In this document: one piece after another, positions 8,532-16,107 of the stretch
Position numbering within the stretch: the first letter of the stretch is position 1
How the letters are laid out: each line of letters opens with the position of its first letter
NCBI GenBank assembly: GCA_937891045.1
Contig: CALBEV010000182.1
Location: 1-49,942, forward strand
DNA: 49,942 nucleotides
Direction: 5' to 3'
From: an uncultured Burkholderiales bacterium
Lineage (GTDB): Bacteria; Pseudomonadota; Gammaproteobacteria; Burkholderiales; Burkholderiaceae
The notes under the pieces: generated by a model
What the model was told of the DNA's origin: nothing
Databases searched by the model: none
What the model saw: the letters and a program-made list of their open reading frames with translations, nothing else
Translations under genes and position numbers: made by a program

Positions 8532-8564
8532 AAAAAAAGCGGGGCCTCCTAGGAGGCCCCGCTT
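8532..8564 (-). terminator. strong intrinsic terminator between dehydrogenase and cytochrome c
   Basis: A perfect 14-base inverted repeat at 8537-8550 and 8551-8564, rich in GC. Read on the minus strand it is followed by seven T residues (8538 down to 8532). It lies between the dehydrogenase stop (8606) and the cytochrome start (8520), so it should end or attenuate transcription from the dehydrogenase. Confidence 0.85.
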
Positions 8565-8605
8565 CAGATTTGATCACAGGCTCAAAGCCCGTGAATCAAA
8601 CTGGA

Positions 8606-9877
8606 TTACTGGCTGTAGCTGATGCGGTAGATCGCGCCAGCGTAGTCGTCAGACACCAGGATAGAGCCGTCAGGCAGGTTGGCAACGTCCACGGGGCGGC
8701 CGATGGCGCGCTTGGTGGCTTTGTCCAGGAAGCCGTCTGCGAACACTTCAGAAGTACCTGCATTGCCGTCGGCCTTGATAGGCACGAAGTTCAACAGGTA
8801 ACCGCTAGGCTCTGTGCGGTTCCATGAACCGTGGGAAGCCACGAACAGGCCGCCTTGGTACTTGGCAGGGAACATTTTGCCTGTGTAGTGCGCCACGCCC
8901 AATTGAGCTTGGTGAGCAGGGAACTCGATTTGAGGCGTGATCATGCCGGCTGGCTCTTTCATGCCCTTCAAGTCAGGTGCTGCAGCAGAACCAGCCACTT
9001 TGAATTTGCCGTTGTAGAAGGGGAAACCGAAGTGTTCGCCTGCCTTGGTCAGCTTGTTCAATTCGCCAGGAGGAATGTCATCGCCCAATCCGTCAACTTG
9101 GTTGTCGGTGGTCCAGATGTCGCCCTTTGGTCCGATGGTCAGGCCAGCAGGATTGCGCATGCCTTTGGAGTAAACCATGCGACCGCCGCCGTCCAAGCCG
9201 TTGTAGCGGATCACGCCACCGATGCCAACTTCGTCATACAAAGCAACTTTTTCTTTGGGTTGCACGTTGTAGGGCTGGCCCAATGTCACGTAGATTTTGC
9301 CGTCTTTGTCGACTTTGCAAACGCGACCAGTGTGGTTGAAAGATTGCTCTTCCACGGGAATCATCTTGCCTTCAGGCACGATCACGCCCACAGCAACGTC
9401 TGGACCTTCGTAGAAGTATTCAGCAGCTGGGAAGTGCAACATGCGGTTGGATTCAGCAACCACCAAGAAACCATCTTTGGTAAAGCAAACGCCGTTGGGG
9501 TTGCTGAATTTGATGGCGGGAGCGAAAGGCTTGACTTCGTCAGCGGTGTTGTCGCCGTTGCGATCGGTCACAGCCCAAACGGTTGTTTTACGGGTACCGA
9601 CAAACAACATGTTGGTGGAAGGAGCCACAGCCATGTAACGTGCATCAGGCACCACAGCGTACAACTCGATCTTGAAGCCTTCGGGCAACTTGATTTTCTT
9701 CAAGTTGGCGCGCAAAGCGTCAGCATTCTTACCTTCTTGGGCAACGGTAGGAATGTTCATGTTGGTGGATGTGTTGCCCATGCGTTGCAGAGTGGACAGG
9801 TTCGCATCTGCAAAGGCTGCAGTGGTGAACAGTGCTGAGATTGCCAGTGATACGGCAGAGATTTTGGTAATGCTCAC
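8606..9877 (-). CDS. PQQ-dependent sugar (sorbosone-type) dehydrogenase
   Basis: Periplasmic beta-propeller oxidoreductase of 423 residues in the sorbosone/soluble glucose dehydrogenase family. Signal peptide ends at AAFA (about 23). Propeller-blade motifs visible: LPEGFKIELYA, SNPNGVCFTKDGFLVVAES, GMRNPAGLTIGPKGDIW, GLGDDIPPGELN, VASHGSWNRTEPSGY and GRPVDVANLPDGSILVSDD. The start is GTG at 9877 with AAGGA seven bases upstream. A small cytochrome c follows as likely electron acceptor. PQQ use is inferred from the family; no PQQ synthesis genes are in the window. The exact substrate cannot be told from sequence. Confidence 0.87.
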   Translation of the reverse strand: MSITKISAVSLAISALFTTAAFADANLSTLQRMGNTSTNMNIPTVAQEGKNADALRANLKKIKLPEGFKIELYAVVPDARYMAVAPSTNMLFVGTRKTTVWAVTDRNGDNTADEVKPFAPAIKFSNPNGVCFTKDGFLVVAESNRMLHFPAAEYFYEGPDVAVGVIVPEGKMIPVEEQSFNHTGRVCKVDKDGKIYVTLGQPYNVQPKEKVALYDEVGIGGVIRYNGLDGGGRMVYSKGMRNPAGLTIGPKGDIWTTDNQVDGLGDDIPPGELNKLTKAGEHFGFPFYNGKFKVAGSAAAPDLKGMKEPAGMITPQIEFPAHQAQLGVAHYTGKMFPAKYQGGLFVASHGSWNRTEPSGYLLNFVPIKADGNAGTSEVFADGFLDKATKRAIGRPVDVANLPDGSILVSDDYAGAIYRISYSQ

Positions 9878-9963
9878 TGAGTTTCCTTAGAGAGAGAAGA
9901 AGGCGACATAGCCTGCGAGGATGTTAGCAAGCTTCACGCAAGCTTTAGCGATTTTCATGACTA

Positions 9964-9974
9964 GGGATTATCCC
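9964..9974. promoter_or_regulatory. 11-bp palindrome upstream of the sugar dehydrogenase gene
   Basis: GGGATTATCCC is a perfect inverted repeat about 87 bases upstream of the GTG start on the minus strand. It could be a regulator site for this gene. No regulator gene is adjacent and the motif is short, so chance is possible. Confidence 0.25.
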
Positions 9975-9987
9975 AGTCCATGACATG

Positions 9988-10009
9988 AATAAAGGGTAAA
10001 CCCTTTATT
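9988..10009 (-). terminator. hairpin after the MaoC gene
   Basis: AATAAAGGG and CCCTTTATT form a perfect 9-bp stem with a 4-base loop, starting 8 bases past the MaoC stop codon in the minus direction. The 3' arm is T-rich but there is no long T-run after it. Probably ends the two-gene operon and separates it from the dehydrogenase promoter. Confidence 0.5.
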
Positions 10010-10017
10010 TGGAGAAT

Positions 10018-10479
10018 TCATGAATTGTTTGGTTTTCTATTCATCAGTGCACTGCGTTTACAAATGGCTACTAATTCATCTCTTTGATTGAAGCCTCGAT
10101 GCTGGAATATCACGATGCCGTTGTGGGGTCTTGTCTTGCTTTCGCGCAGTTCAAGCACCTCGGTTTCCACGTGGACCGTGTCGCCGTGGAACAAAGGCTT
10201 GGGAAAACGCACCTCGTCCCAGCCCAAATTGGCCACCGTGGTGCCCAAGGTGGTGTCCCCCACAGACACGCCAACAATCAGCCCCAGGGTGAAGACGCTG
10301 TTGACGATGCGCTGGCCAAATTCAGAATGGTTTTGACAATAGTCTTCGTCCAAATGAAGTGCGGCGGGATTGTGGGTGAGTGCAGAAAACAGCACGTTGT
10401 CCATCTCGGACACAGTGCGCCGTATGGCGTGCTGAAACACCTGGCCGACAAAAAACTCTTCAAAGTACAAGCCCGCCAT
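10018..10479 (-). CDS. MaoC-like (hot-dog) enoyl-CoA hydratase
   Basis: 153 residues with the MaoC hydratase fold. The catalytic loop reads ALTHNPAALHLDEDY, close to the family pattern GDxNPxHxD with His-Asn for Gly-Asp, as in mesaconyl/itaconyl-CoA hydratase-type members. The ATG at 10479 is preferred (AAAGG seven bases upstream); a TTG two codons upstream is possible. It starts 2 bases after the stop of the CitE-like CoA lyase, so both form an operon. Such hydratase plus CoA-lyase pairs act in methylmalyl/mesaconyl- or citramalyl-CoA steps; which one applies here cannot be decided. Confidence 0.82.
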   Translation of the reverse strand: MAGLYFEEFFVGQVFQHAIRRTVSEMDNVLFSALTHNPAALHLDEDYCQNHSEFGQRIVNSVFTLGLIVGVSVGDTTLGTTVANLGWDEVRFPKPLFHGDTVHVETEVLELRESKTRPHNGIVIFQHRGFNQRDELVAICKRSALMNRKPNNS

Positions 10480-10481
10480 GA

Positions 10482-11357
10482 TCAATCCCTTTTTGCCAGT
10501 TGAAGCAAGCGAAGTGCTTGCGTGAGGTGCGGTTTGTCCACCATCTTGCCGTCGAGTTGCACCGCACCAGCCCCTCCAGCTTGCGCAAAGGCTTCAACAA
10601 TGCGTTTTGCATGCGCCACTTCATGGGCTTCAGGTGCAAAGCCTGCATGGATGGGCAGCACTTGATCGGGGTGGATCGCAAGCTTGCCGGTGAACCCGGC
10701 TTTGCGTGCGCGCAGCACATCTTTTTGCAATCCCGCTTCATCGCGAAAATCAACCGTGAGTGTGTCAATGGCTTGCACTTGGGCATGGGACGCGGCCAGC
10801 AAGCACATGGAGCGCGCCAGTTGGTAGGTGAAATCAAAAGCACCGTGTTCGTCTTTGTTGGTGGAGGCACCCACAGCGGTGGCCAAGTCTTCAGCACCCC
10901 AGGTGAGGCCCGCCAGCCGCGCACTGCAACCGGCATAGCTGTTGAGCTCAAACAAGGCACCGGCCACCTCAGTGGCCACGGGAATGATCTGGGTCGAACC
11001 CAACACCAAACCTTCTCTCGTCTCTAAAGCGCTCAAAAAATGATCGAGCTTAACCACATCATGCGCGTTCAACGGCTTGGGCAACACGATGCCGTCAGGC
11101 CGTCCTGGCATGACCGCCATCAAATCGTGCAGGGCGTATTCTGTTTGCAGAGGGTTGATGCGAACCCAGACTTGCTGGGCACCACGAGGGTGGTGTTTCA
11201 AGTAGTCACAAACCATGCCGCGTGCCACAGGCAAACGCTCGATGGCCACCGCATCTTCCAAATCAAGAATGAGCGCGTCGGCCTGGGTGCTGACACCTTT
11301 GGCCATTTTTTTTTCGCTGTCGCCAGGGACAAACAGCAGGGATCGCAGCAGCTTCAT
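10482..11357 (-). CDS. HpcH/HpaI (CitE-like) CoA-ester lyase
   Basis: 291 residues, TIM-barrel aldolase/lyase family that cleaves malyl-, methylmalyl- or citramalyl-CoA. Motifs: RSLLFVPGDSEKKM at the N-terminus, DLEDAV near 33 (Mg-binding acids), VRINPL near 65, TWGAEDL near 152 and KLAIHPDQV near 223. The last is the CoA-binding CIHP-like stretch. The ATG at 11357 is the natural start. It precedes the MaoC hydratase in one transcript. There is no CoA transferase in the window, so a full itaconate or methylaspartate route is not shown. Confidence 0.85.
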   Translation of the reverse strand: MKLLRSLLFVPGDSEKKMAKGVSTQADALILDLEDAVAIERLPVARGMVCDYLKHHPRGAQQVWVRINPLQTEYALHDLMAVMPGRPDGIVLPKPLNAHDVVKLDHFLSALETREGLVLGSTQIIPVATEVAGALFELNSYAGCSARLAGLTWGAEDLATAVGASTNKDEHGAFDFTYQLARSMCLLAASHAQVQAIDTLTVDFRDEAGLQKDVLRARKAGFTGKLAIHPDQVLPIHAGFAPEAHEVAHAKRIVEAFAQAGGAGAVQLDGKMVDKPHLTQALRLLQLAKRD

Positions 11358-11392
11358 CGTGGGAGGTTCCGTAGTCGTGCTTTGATCTTAAC

Positions 11393-11421
11393 AAGCAGGT
11401 TCGCAAGCCCACGGCCTGCTT
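11393..11421 (-). terminator. possible terminator after the Anbu operon
   Basis: AAGCAGG and CCTGCTT pair around a 15-base loop just past the Anbu stop codon in the minus direction. The stem is 7 bp and no T-run follows, so termination activity is uncertain. It is the only separation between the Anbu operon and the CoA-lyase operon. Confidence 0.35.
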
Positions 11422-11428
11422 GAAAGGC

Positions 11429-12160
11429 TTATTTCAACCAGTCGGGGTCGGGCAGTTGGTTGAACACCTGGCGCAAACCTTGGCTCCAACTGCTGCGCAA
11501 ATCGCGGAAATACACATCATCCGCATCGACACGATGCCGCTTGAGCAGGCACAAGGCATCCCGTTGGATCATGGCCAAATCAATGGGCAAGCCGACCGAC
11601 AAATTGCTTTTGATGGTGGAGTCAAAGGACACCAAGGCGCATTTCATGGCTTTGGACATGCTGAGCTCGGGCTGAATCACCCGGTCCAAAATTGGTTTGC
11701 CGTATTTACTTTCGCCAATCTGAAAAAACGGCGTATCCGCGGTGGACTCGATGAAATTGCCTTGCGGGTAGACCATGAACAAGCGTGGCGCTTCACCCTT
11801 CAATTGGCCGCCCACCAAAAACAGCGCGGAAAAATCCACGTCACTTTGATCGGGGGCCTCATTTCGGGTGGTTGCGATGGTGTTGCGCAATTGCCGCCCG
11901 ACCAATTCGGCCACATCAAACACCGAGCCCATGGACGTCAAAGGGGTGTCCTGGTCTTTGGCGTGTTGCTTGACCTTGCTGATCACCTGCTGGGTGGTGG
12001 CCAAGTTGCCACTGTTGAGCATGACCAAGACACCTTCACCCGGTGTTTCAAACACGGTCATTTTGCAGAAGGTGGAAACATGGTCCACACCCGCATTCGT
12101 GCGCGAGTCAGAGGCAAACACCAGGCCTTCGTTCAAGACCATGGCCACGCAATAGGTCAT
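11429..12160 (-). CDS. Anbu-type proteasome-like protease subunit
   Basis: Ntn-hydrolase of 243 residues, the ancestral-beta-subunit (Anbu) relative of HslV and the proteasome. After Met removal Thr2 (MTYCVA) becomes the N-terminal nucleophile. ASDSRTNAG (about residues 16-24) carries the conserved Asp, and Lys in FCKMTVF near 33 is the catalytic lysine equivalent. It is the last gene of a four-gene operon with ATP-grasp, alpha-E and transglutaminase-like partners, the context known for Anbu. It begins 6 bases after the transglutaminase stop with no clear Shine-Dalgarno, so translation is probably coupled. Known Anbu proteins form ring or spiral assemblies; peptidase activity is poorly established. 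Confidence 0.92.
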   Translation of the reverse strand: MTYCVAMVLNEGLVFASDSRTNAGVDHVSTFCKMTVFETPGEGVLVMLNSGNLATTQQVISKVKQHAKDQDTPLTSMGSVFDVAELVGRQLRNTIATTRNEAPDQSDVDFSALFLVGGQLKGEAPRLFMVYPQGNFIESTADTPFFQIGESKYGKPILDRVIQPELSMSKAMKCALVSFDSTIKSNLSVGLPIDLAMIQRDALCLLKRHRVDADDVYFRDLRSSWSQGLRQVFNQLPDPDWLK

Positions 12161-12166
12161 AGGGGT

Positions 12167-12970
12167 TTACTGTTGATGGGGTTGGTTGGATTCTACTTTT
12201 GCGTAGCTGCTCATGGTCTCGGTCCCGCCACCCGTTCGCACACCGCGCACCGGGCTGGCGTCTTCATAGTCCAAGCCGTGGGCCAAACGAATATGGCCTT
12301 GGTCAGCACCATTGGAGTTGCTCACATCAAATCCAATCCACCGTGCGCCCACCCAGGCCTCGGCCCAAGCATGGCTGGCCACATCGCCTTGTTCACCCGC
12401 ATGCAAGTAGCCACTGACGTAACGCGCAGGCACGCCAAGGTGTCGCACACACGTCAAAAAAACGTGGGTGTGGTCTTGGCAAACGCCAAGGCCTTGGGCG
12501 AACGACTCGGCGGCGGTATCGCCTACACGGGTCACGCCTTTCACATAGGGCATGCGGTCCAACAAGGCCAACATCACATCATGCAGACCCATGTATGGCC
12601 TCGACTTGACGGTGCTGCGAAAGGGCTCGATGAACGCCTTCATGGCTTCATCCATCTGGGTCAATGGTGTCGAGCGTAAAAAAACGGCTGGTGGCACCGG
12701 CCCTTCGGGTTCACCTTCATGGCCTGCTTTCAAATCTACTGCGCCCAGTGCACACAACACGATTTCTTCTGCGGGTTGTTCCAGCACCAAGCAATGGCAC
12801 AAGTTGCCATAGGCATCGACCCAAGGGGTGGCTTTGTGGGGCAGACGCAGTTGCCAGTTCTGCACTGTTTGGCGTTCGGTGTTGGGTGGCGTCATGCGCA
12901 GCATTTGGATGCTGCGTTTGAAAGCATGCTCGTACCTGTAGGTGGTTTCGTGGAACACATGGATGCTCAT
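12167..12970 (-). CDS. transglutaminase-like cysteine peptidase of the Anbu operon
   Basis: 267 residues. N-terminal bacterial transglutaminase-like domain (VFHETTYRYEHAF opening) followed by the papain-like core with catalytic triad C164 (GLGVCQDHTH), H200 (SHAWAEAWV) and D215 (WIGFDVSN). The family hydrolyses or forms isopeptide bonds. The ATG at 12970 overlaps the alpha-E stop (ATGA); the frame is open 48 codons further upstream but that reading lies inside the alpha-E gene. It is cytoplasmic (no signal). In this operon it may process the product of the ATP-grasp enzyme, which is inference. Confidence 0.92.
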   Translation of the reverse strand: MSIHVFHETTYRYEHAFKRSIQMLRMTPPNTERQTVQNWQLRLPHKATPWVDAYGNLCHCLVLEQPAEEIVLCALGAVDLKAGHEGEPEGPVPPAVFLRSTPLTQMDEAMKAFIEPFRSTVKSRPYMGLHDVMLALLDRMPYVKGVTRVGDTAAESFAQGLGVCQDHTHVFLTCVRHLGVPARYVSGYLHAGEQGDVASHAWAEAWVGARWIGFDVSNSNGADQGHIRLAHGLDYEDASPVRGVRTGGGTETMSSYAKVESNQPHQQ

Positions 12971-13917
12971 GCCAACACCTCCAAGTAATCGCTTTGCACA
13001 GCAACTGCCAAGTTGATGTTTTCTTGCACAAAGTCTTCGAGGTAAGTTTCCAAGCCTTGCGCATAAACCTCGCTCAAGCTGCCAAAGCGCAAATGCGTGA
13101 GCAAATTGGCGCAACGTTTGCGGGCCTCACGGCCGGTCTGTTGCGGCAGTTGGCTCAAGATATAGCCTGTTTCGTCCAAGCAAAAATGCAAAGAGCGTGG
13201 CACCCTTGCATTGAAGATGAGCAACTCCGACACCCTGTCCGCGTCAATGGCATCCCGATAGGTGTCTCGGTAGGCCTCCAAGGCACTGACCGAGCGCAGC
13301 ACCGCGCCCAAGCGGTAATAGTCGTCCACCAGGTCTTTGCCTTCGGCCTGCTCCACCCGCGTTTTCACACTCAAAATACGGGCCGTGTTGTCGGCACGCT
13401 CGAGGTAGGTGCCCAAGCGAATGAAGTTGTAGGGCTGGTCGCGTTGGATGGTGGCGAATGTCACACCGCGAAACAAATGCGAGCGTTGTTTGATCCATTC
13501 AAAAAACGACGAATCCACGGGATGCGCTGGCCCTTTGTTTTTCTTTTTGCGCACCAGCAACTCCAGCCAGGTGTCATTGATGCACTCCCACATCTCCACA
13601 GTCAAAGCGCCGCGCACAGACCGTGCGTTTTCGCGGCACGATTGGATGCAATTGAAGATGGATGAGGGATGGTCGGGGTCCCAAGCCAAAAACTGCGCAA
13701 CTTGGTCGGAGCGCAAGGGACGACCAGTGGCTTCAAAAGCCGCCAAGGTGTCGGTGATCACCAAAGGCTCTTTGATGGTTTCAGGATCAGCACGGCTGAT
13801 GTCCGAGGTAGACACCAGTGCAAAAGACTGTCCCACTTCCAAAATACGCGCCATGTTTTCAGCACGTTCCAAATAACGAGACAACCAATAAAGTTGAGCA
13901 GCCACACGCGACAACAT
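12967..13917 (-). CDS. alpha-E (DUF403) helical protein of the Anbu operon
   Basis: 316 residues, almost entirely helical. The diagnostic start MLSRVAAQLYWLSRYLERAE has the family's YW-x-x-RYxERAEN core, repeated around 170 as RLGTYLERADNTARIL, so the protein looks like an internally duplicated helical bundle. The biochemical role is unknown; the family always travels with circularly permuted ATP-grasp enzymes. The start overlaps the ATP-grasp stop (TGATG) and its stop overlaps the transglutaminase start (ATGA), which suggests the products are made in fixed ratio. Confidence 0.92.
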   Translation of the reverse strand: MLSRVAAQLYWLSRYLERAENMARILEVGQSFALVSTSDISRADPETIKEPLVITDTLAAFEATGRPLRSDQVAQFLAWDPDHPSSIFNCIQSCRENARSVRGALTVEMWECINDTWLELLVRKKKNKGPAHPVDSSFFEWIKQRSHLFRGVTFATIQRDQPYNFIRLGTYLERADNTARILSVKTRVEQAEGKDLVDDYYRLGAVLRSVSALEAYRDTYRDAIDADRVSELLIFNARVPRSLHFCLDETGYILSQLPQQTGREARKRCANLLTHLRFGSLSEVYAQGLETYLEDFVQENINLAVAVQSDYLEVLA

Positions 13918-15344
13918 CAGAGCACCTCCGCCGCTTCCAACACCCAGGTGTCTTTGGTGCCACCGCCTTGAGAAGAATTCACCACCAAGGAGCCTTCACG
14001 CAAGGCCACCCGAGTGAGGCCTCCAGGCACGATGCGGGTGTCTTTGCCCATCAACACAAAGGGGCGCAAATCAATGTGGCGAGGTGCGATGCCTTTTTCA
14101 ATAAAGATGGGACAGGCCGACAAACTGAGTGTGGGCTGGGCAATGTAGTTGTCCGGGTTGGCTTTCAAACGCAAGGCGAATTCAGCAATCTCAGATTTGC
14201 TGGCGGTGGGACCGACCAACATGCCGTAGCCACCCGCACCATGCACTTCCTTCACCACCAGCTCGGGCAAGTGGGCCAACACATGAGACAACTCGTCGGG
14301 CTTGCGGCATTGCCAGGTCTGCACGTTTTTCAAAATGGGTTCTTCACCCAAATAAAAGCGCACCATCTCCGGCACATAGGGGTAAATGGATTTGTCATCG
14401 GCCACGCCTGTGCCCAAGGCGTTGGCAATCACCACATGGCCTTGCCGATAGACCGAGGCCAAGCCGGGCACACCGATGAAGGAGTCCGGCTCGAAGCTCA
14501 AAGGGTCCATGTAGTTGTCGTCCACCCGGCGGTAAATCACATCGACTTGCTGGGGCCCCTCGGTGGTTTGCATGAAGACATGACCATCGCGCACAAACAT
14601 GTCGCTGCCCTCGACCAGCTCGATGCCCATTTGCTTGGCCAAAAACGCGTGTTCAAAGTAGGCGCTGTTGAAGCGACCCGGCGTGTGCAGCACCACGGTG
14701 GGTTGTTCCACCCAACTCGAAGAACGCAGGGTTTGCAAGAGCAGGGCGGGGTAGTGTTCAACAGGTCGCACCGCATAGCGGCGAAACAAGTCTGGGAACA
14801 AGCGCATCATCAAAATACGGTTGCTCAGCATGTAGGACACGCCTGAGGGGACACGCAGGTTGTCTTCCAGCACGTAAAAACCGCCATCGGAATGCCGCAC
14901 GATGTCCACACCGGCTATGTGCGCATAGGTTTGATGCGGCAGGTCTAGCCCCAACATCATGGGCAGGAATTGAGCATTGGCCAACACTTGATCGGACGGA
15001 ATCAAGCCCGCCTTCAAAATGTTTTGCTGGTGATACACATCGTGCAAAAACAAGTTGATGGCTTTGACACGTTGTACCAAGCCGGTTTCAAGTTGCGCCC
15101 ATTCTTGGGCGTCGATGATGCGCGGAATCAAATCGGAAGGAATCAGTCGCTCGGTGCCGTCTTCGTCGCCATTGAGTGAAAACGTGATGCCGGTTCGTCT
15201 TGATATCAAATCCGCTTCGGTTTGTTTCTGGTGCACCATTTCATCGGGGCAGGACTTGAGCCAAGCATCGAATGCCTCGTAATGCGCCCGAGGAAGACCG
15301 CTGTCGTCACACATTTCATTGAATATTGGGGCGGCCATGGACAT
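13917..15344 (-). CDS. circularly permuted ATP-grasp ligase of the Anbu operon
   Basis: 475 residues, first gene of the operon. Motifs of the DUF404/DUF407 permuted ATP-grasp family: FYVLEDNLRVPSGVSYM near 155, PGRFNSAYFEHAFLAKQMG near 225, YRRVDDNYMDP near 270, VKEVHGAGGYGM near 360 and HIDLRPFVLM near 415. ATP-grasp enzymes activate a carboxylate as acyl-phosphate and join it to an amine, so a peptide or amide product is expected; the substrate is unknown. The ATG at 15344 is used; an ATG two codons later is also possible. Inverted repeats lie upstream and may control the operon. Confidence 0.92.
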   Translation of the reverse strand: MSMAAPIFNEMCDDSGLPRAHYEAFDAWLKSCPDEMVHQKQTEADLISRRTGITFSLNGDEDGTERLIPSDLIPRIIDAQEWAQLETGLVQRVKAINLFLHDVYHQQNILKAGLIPSDQVLANAQFLPMMLGLDLPHQTYAHIAGVDIVRHSDGGFYVLEDNLRVPSGVSYMLSNRILMMRLFPDLFRRYAVRPVEHYPALLLQTLRSSSWVEQPTVVLHTPGRFNSAYFEHAFLAKQMGIELVEGSDMFVRDGHVFMQTTEGPQQVDVIYRRVDDNYMDPLSFEPDSFIGVPGLASVYRQGHVVIANALGTGVADDKSIYPYVPEMVRFYLGEEPILKNVQTWQCRKPDELSHVLAHLPELVVKEVHGAGGYGMLVGPTASKSEIAEFALRLKANPDNYIAQPTLSLSACPIFIEKGIAPRHIDLRPFVLMGKDTRIVPGGLTRVALREGSLVVNSSQGGGTKDTWVLEAAEVL

Positions 15345-15377
15345 CCTGTTTATGCAGCATCTTGCTGATGCATACTA

Positions 15378-15397
15378 AGCACGGTTTATGCCGTGCT
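15378..15397. promoter_or_regulatory. inverted repeat upstream of the Anbu operon
   Basis: AGCACGG and CCGTGCT form a perfect 7-bp inverted repeat with a 6-base centre, 34 bases upstream of the ATP-grasp start. It may be an operator or an RNA hairpin in the leader. It sits in the divergent region shared with the DUF2892-like gene. Confidence 0.35.
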
Positions 15398-15423
15398 GGG
15401 TGTGCAAGGCTTTCAATCACTTT

Positions 15424-15464
15424 GTTGGTGCGAGCGCGTAAGGTGCCAGACAAAACGCACCAAC
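15424..15464. repeat. long inverted repeat in the Anbu/DUF2892 divergent region
   Basis: GTTGGTGCG (15424-15432) and CGCACCAAC (15456-15464) are perfect 9-base complements around 23 bases. Related copies GGTGCCA and TTTGGTGC lie at 15442 and 15485. In RNA it would form a hairpin in the leader of the DUF2892-like gene; in DNA it could be a pair of regulator half-sites. Confidence 0.35.
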
Positions 15465-15508
15465 ATCAAGTTTTTAAGCACACATTTGGTGCAAACAAGG
15501 AGTCAACA

Positions 15509-16105
15509 ATGTCGCAAGTGAAACAAGTTTCGTGGTTGTCTCACCGGCTGAGAAACAACATTGGCAGCCATGACCGCTTGTTGCGCTCTCTATTGGGCGC
15601 TGTACTTGTTTTGGTGGCTTGGTTGTTCGAACTGCCCGAGTCTTTTTGGCTGGGCTTGTATCTGATCTTGACAGCGGCATTGCGCTTTTGCCCCAATTAC
15701 GCGATCTTCAACGTCGACACCTTGTATGCGGGTGAACAAAAGAACACCATTCCTTGGGCAGAATTACTGGAGCTGTTGCCGCCGACAGATTCAGCAACGC
15801 CTGCAGAAACACCGGCAAAGCCGCTCGCGACGGCAGCTTCTAAGGCCGTGGTTGCAGCCAAACCTGCAACATTCAGTCTGCCCCGCGAATTGAGCCATGC
15901 CTTGCTGCACGACATTGAAAGAAATGCGATAGATGAGATCTTGATGGTGCGGTTTTATGAAAACTTTTTTGGCTGCAGAATCAAGATTGAACAAGCCGCC
16001 CATTTGAATATTTATGTTTGTCAGTTTCCAAGCCACACCAGCAGACTGGACTTTGCCAAGTTGAAATCACAGTTGCTGCAGCGTGTGCAGGAAACCGCTT
16101 CTTGA
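15509..16105 (+). CDS. DUF2892-like membrane protein with extra C-terminal domain
   Basis: 198 residues. The first 75 residues look like the inner-membrane DUF2892 (YgaP-type) domain: RNNIGSHDRLLRSLLGAVL, two hydrophobic helices (about 27-43 and 49-66), then the CP-N motif FCPNYAIFNVDT. An Ala/Pro/Thr-rich linker (about 90-120) leads to a soluble domain of about 70 residues I do not recognise (DEILMVRFYENFFGCRIKI). Start ATG 15509 has AAGGAG six bases upstream. It is divergent from the Anbu operon and convergent with the Rrf2 gene (2 bases between stops). Confidence 0.75.
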   Translation: MSQVKQVSWLSHRLRNNIGSHDRLLRSLLGAVLVLVAWLFELPESFWLGLYLILTAALRFCPNYAIFNVDTLYAGEQKNTIPWAELLELLPPTDSATPAETPAKPLATAASKAVVAAKPATFSLPRELSHALLHDIERNAIDEILMVRFYENFFGCRIKIEQAAHLNIYVCQFPSHTSRLDFAKLKSQLLQRVQETAS

Positions 16106-16107
16106 AT

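Noticed and set aside
8831..9838. Long open frame opposite the sugar dehydrogenase
   Set aside because: Shadow of the propeller gene; no Shine-Dalgarno or domain.
11420..12679. Open frame opposite the Anbu and transglutaminase genes
   Set aside because: Crosses two confirmed genes with catalytic residues in the other strand; no domain of its own.
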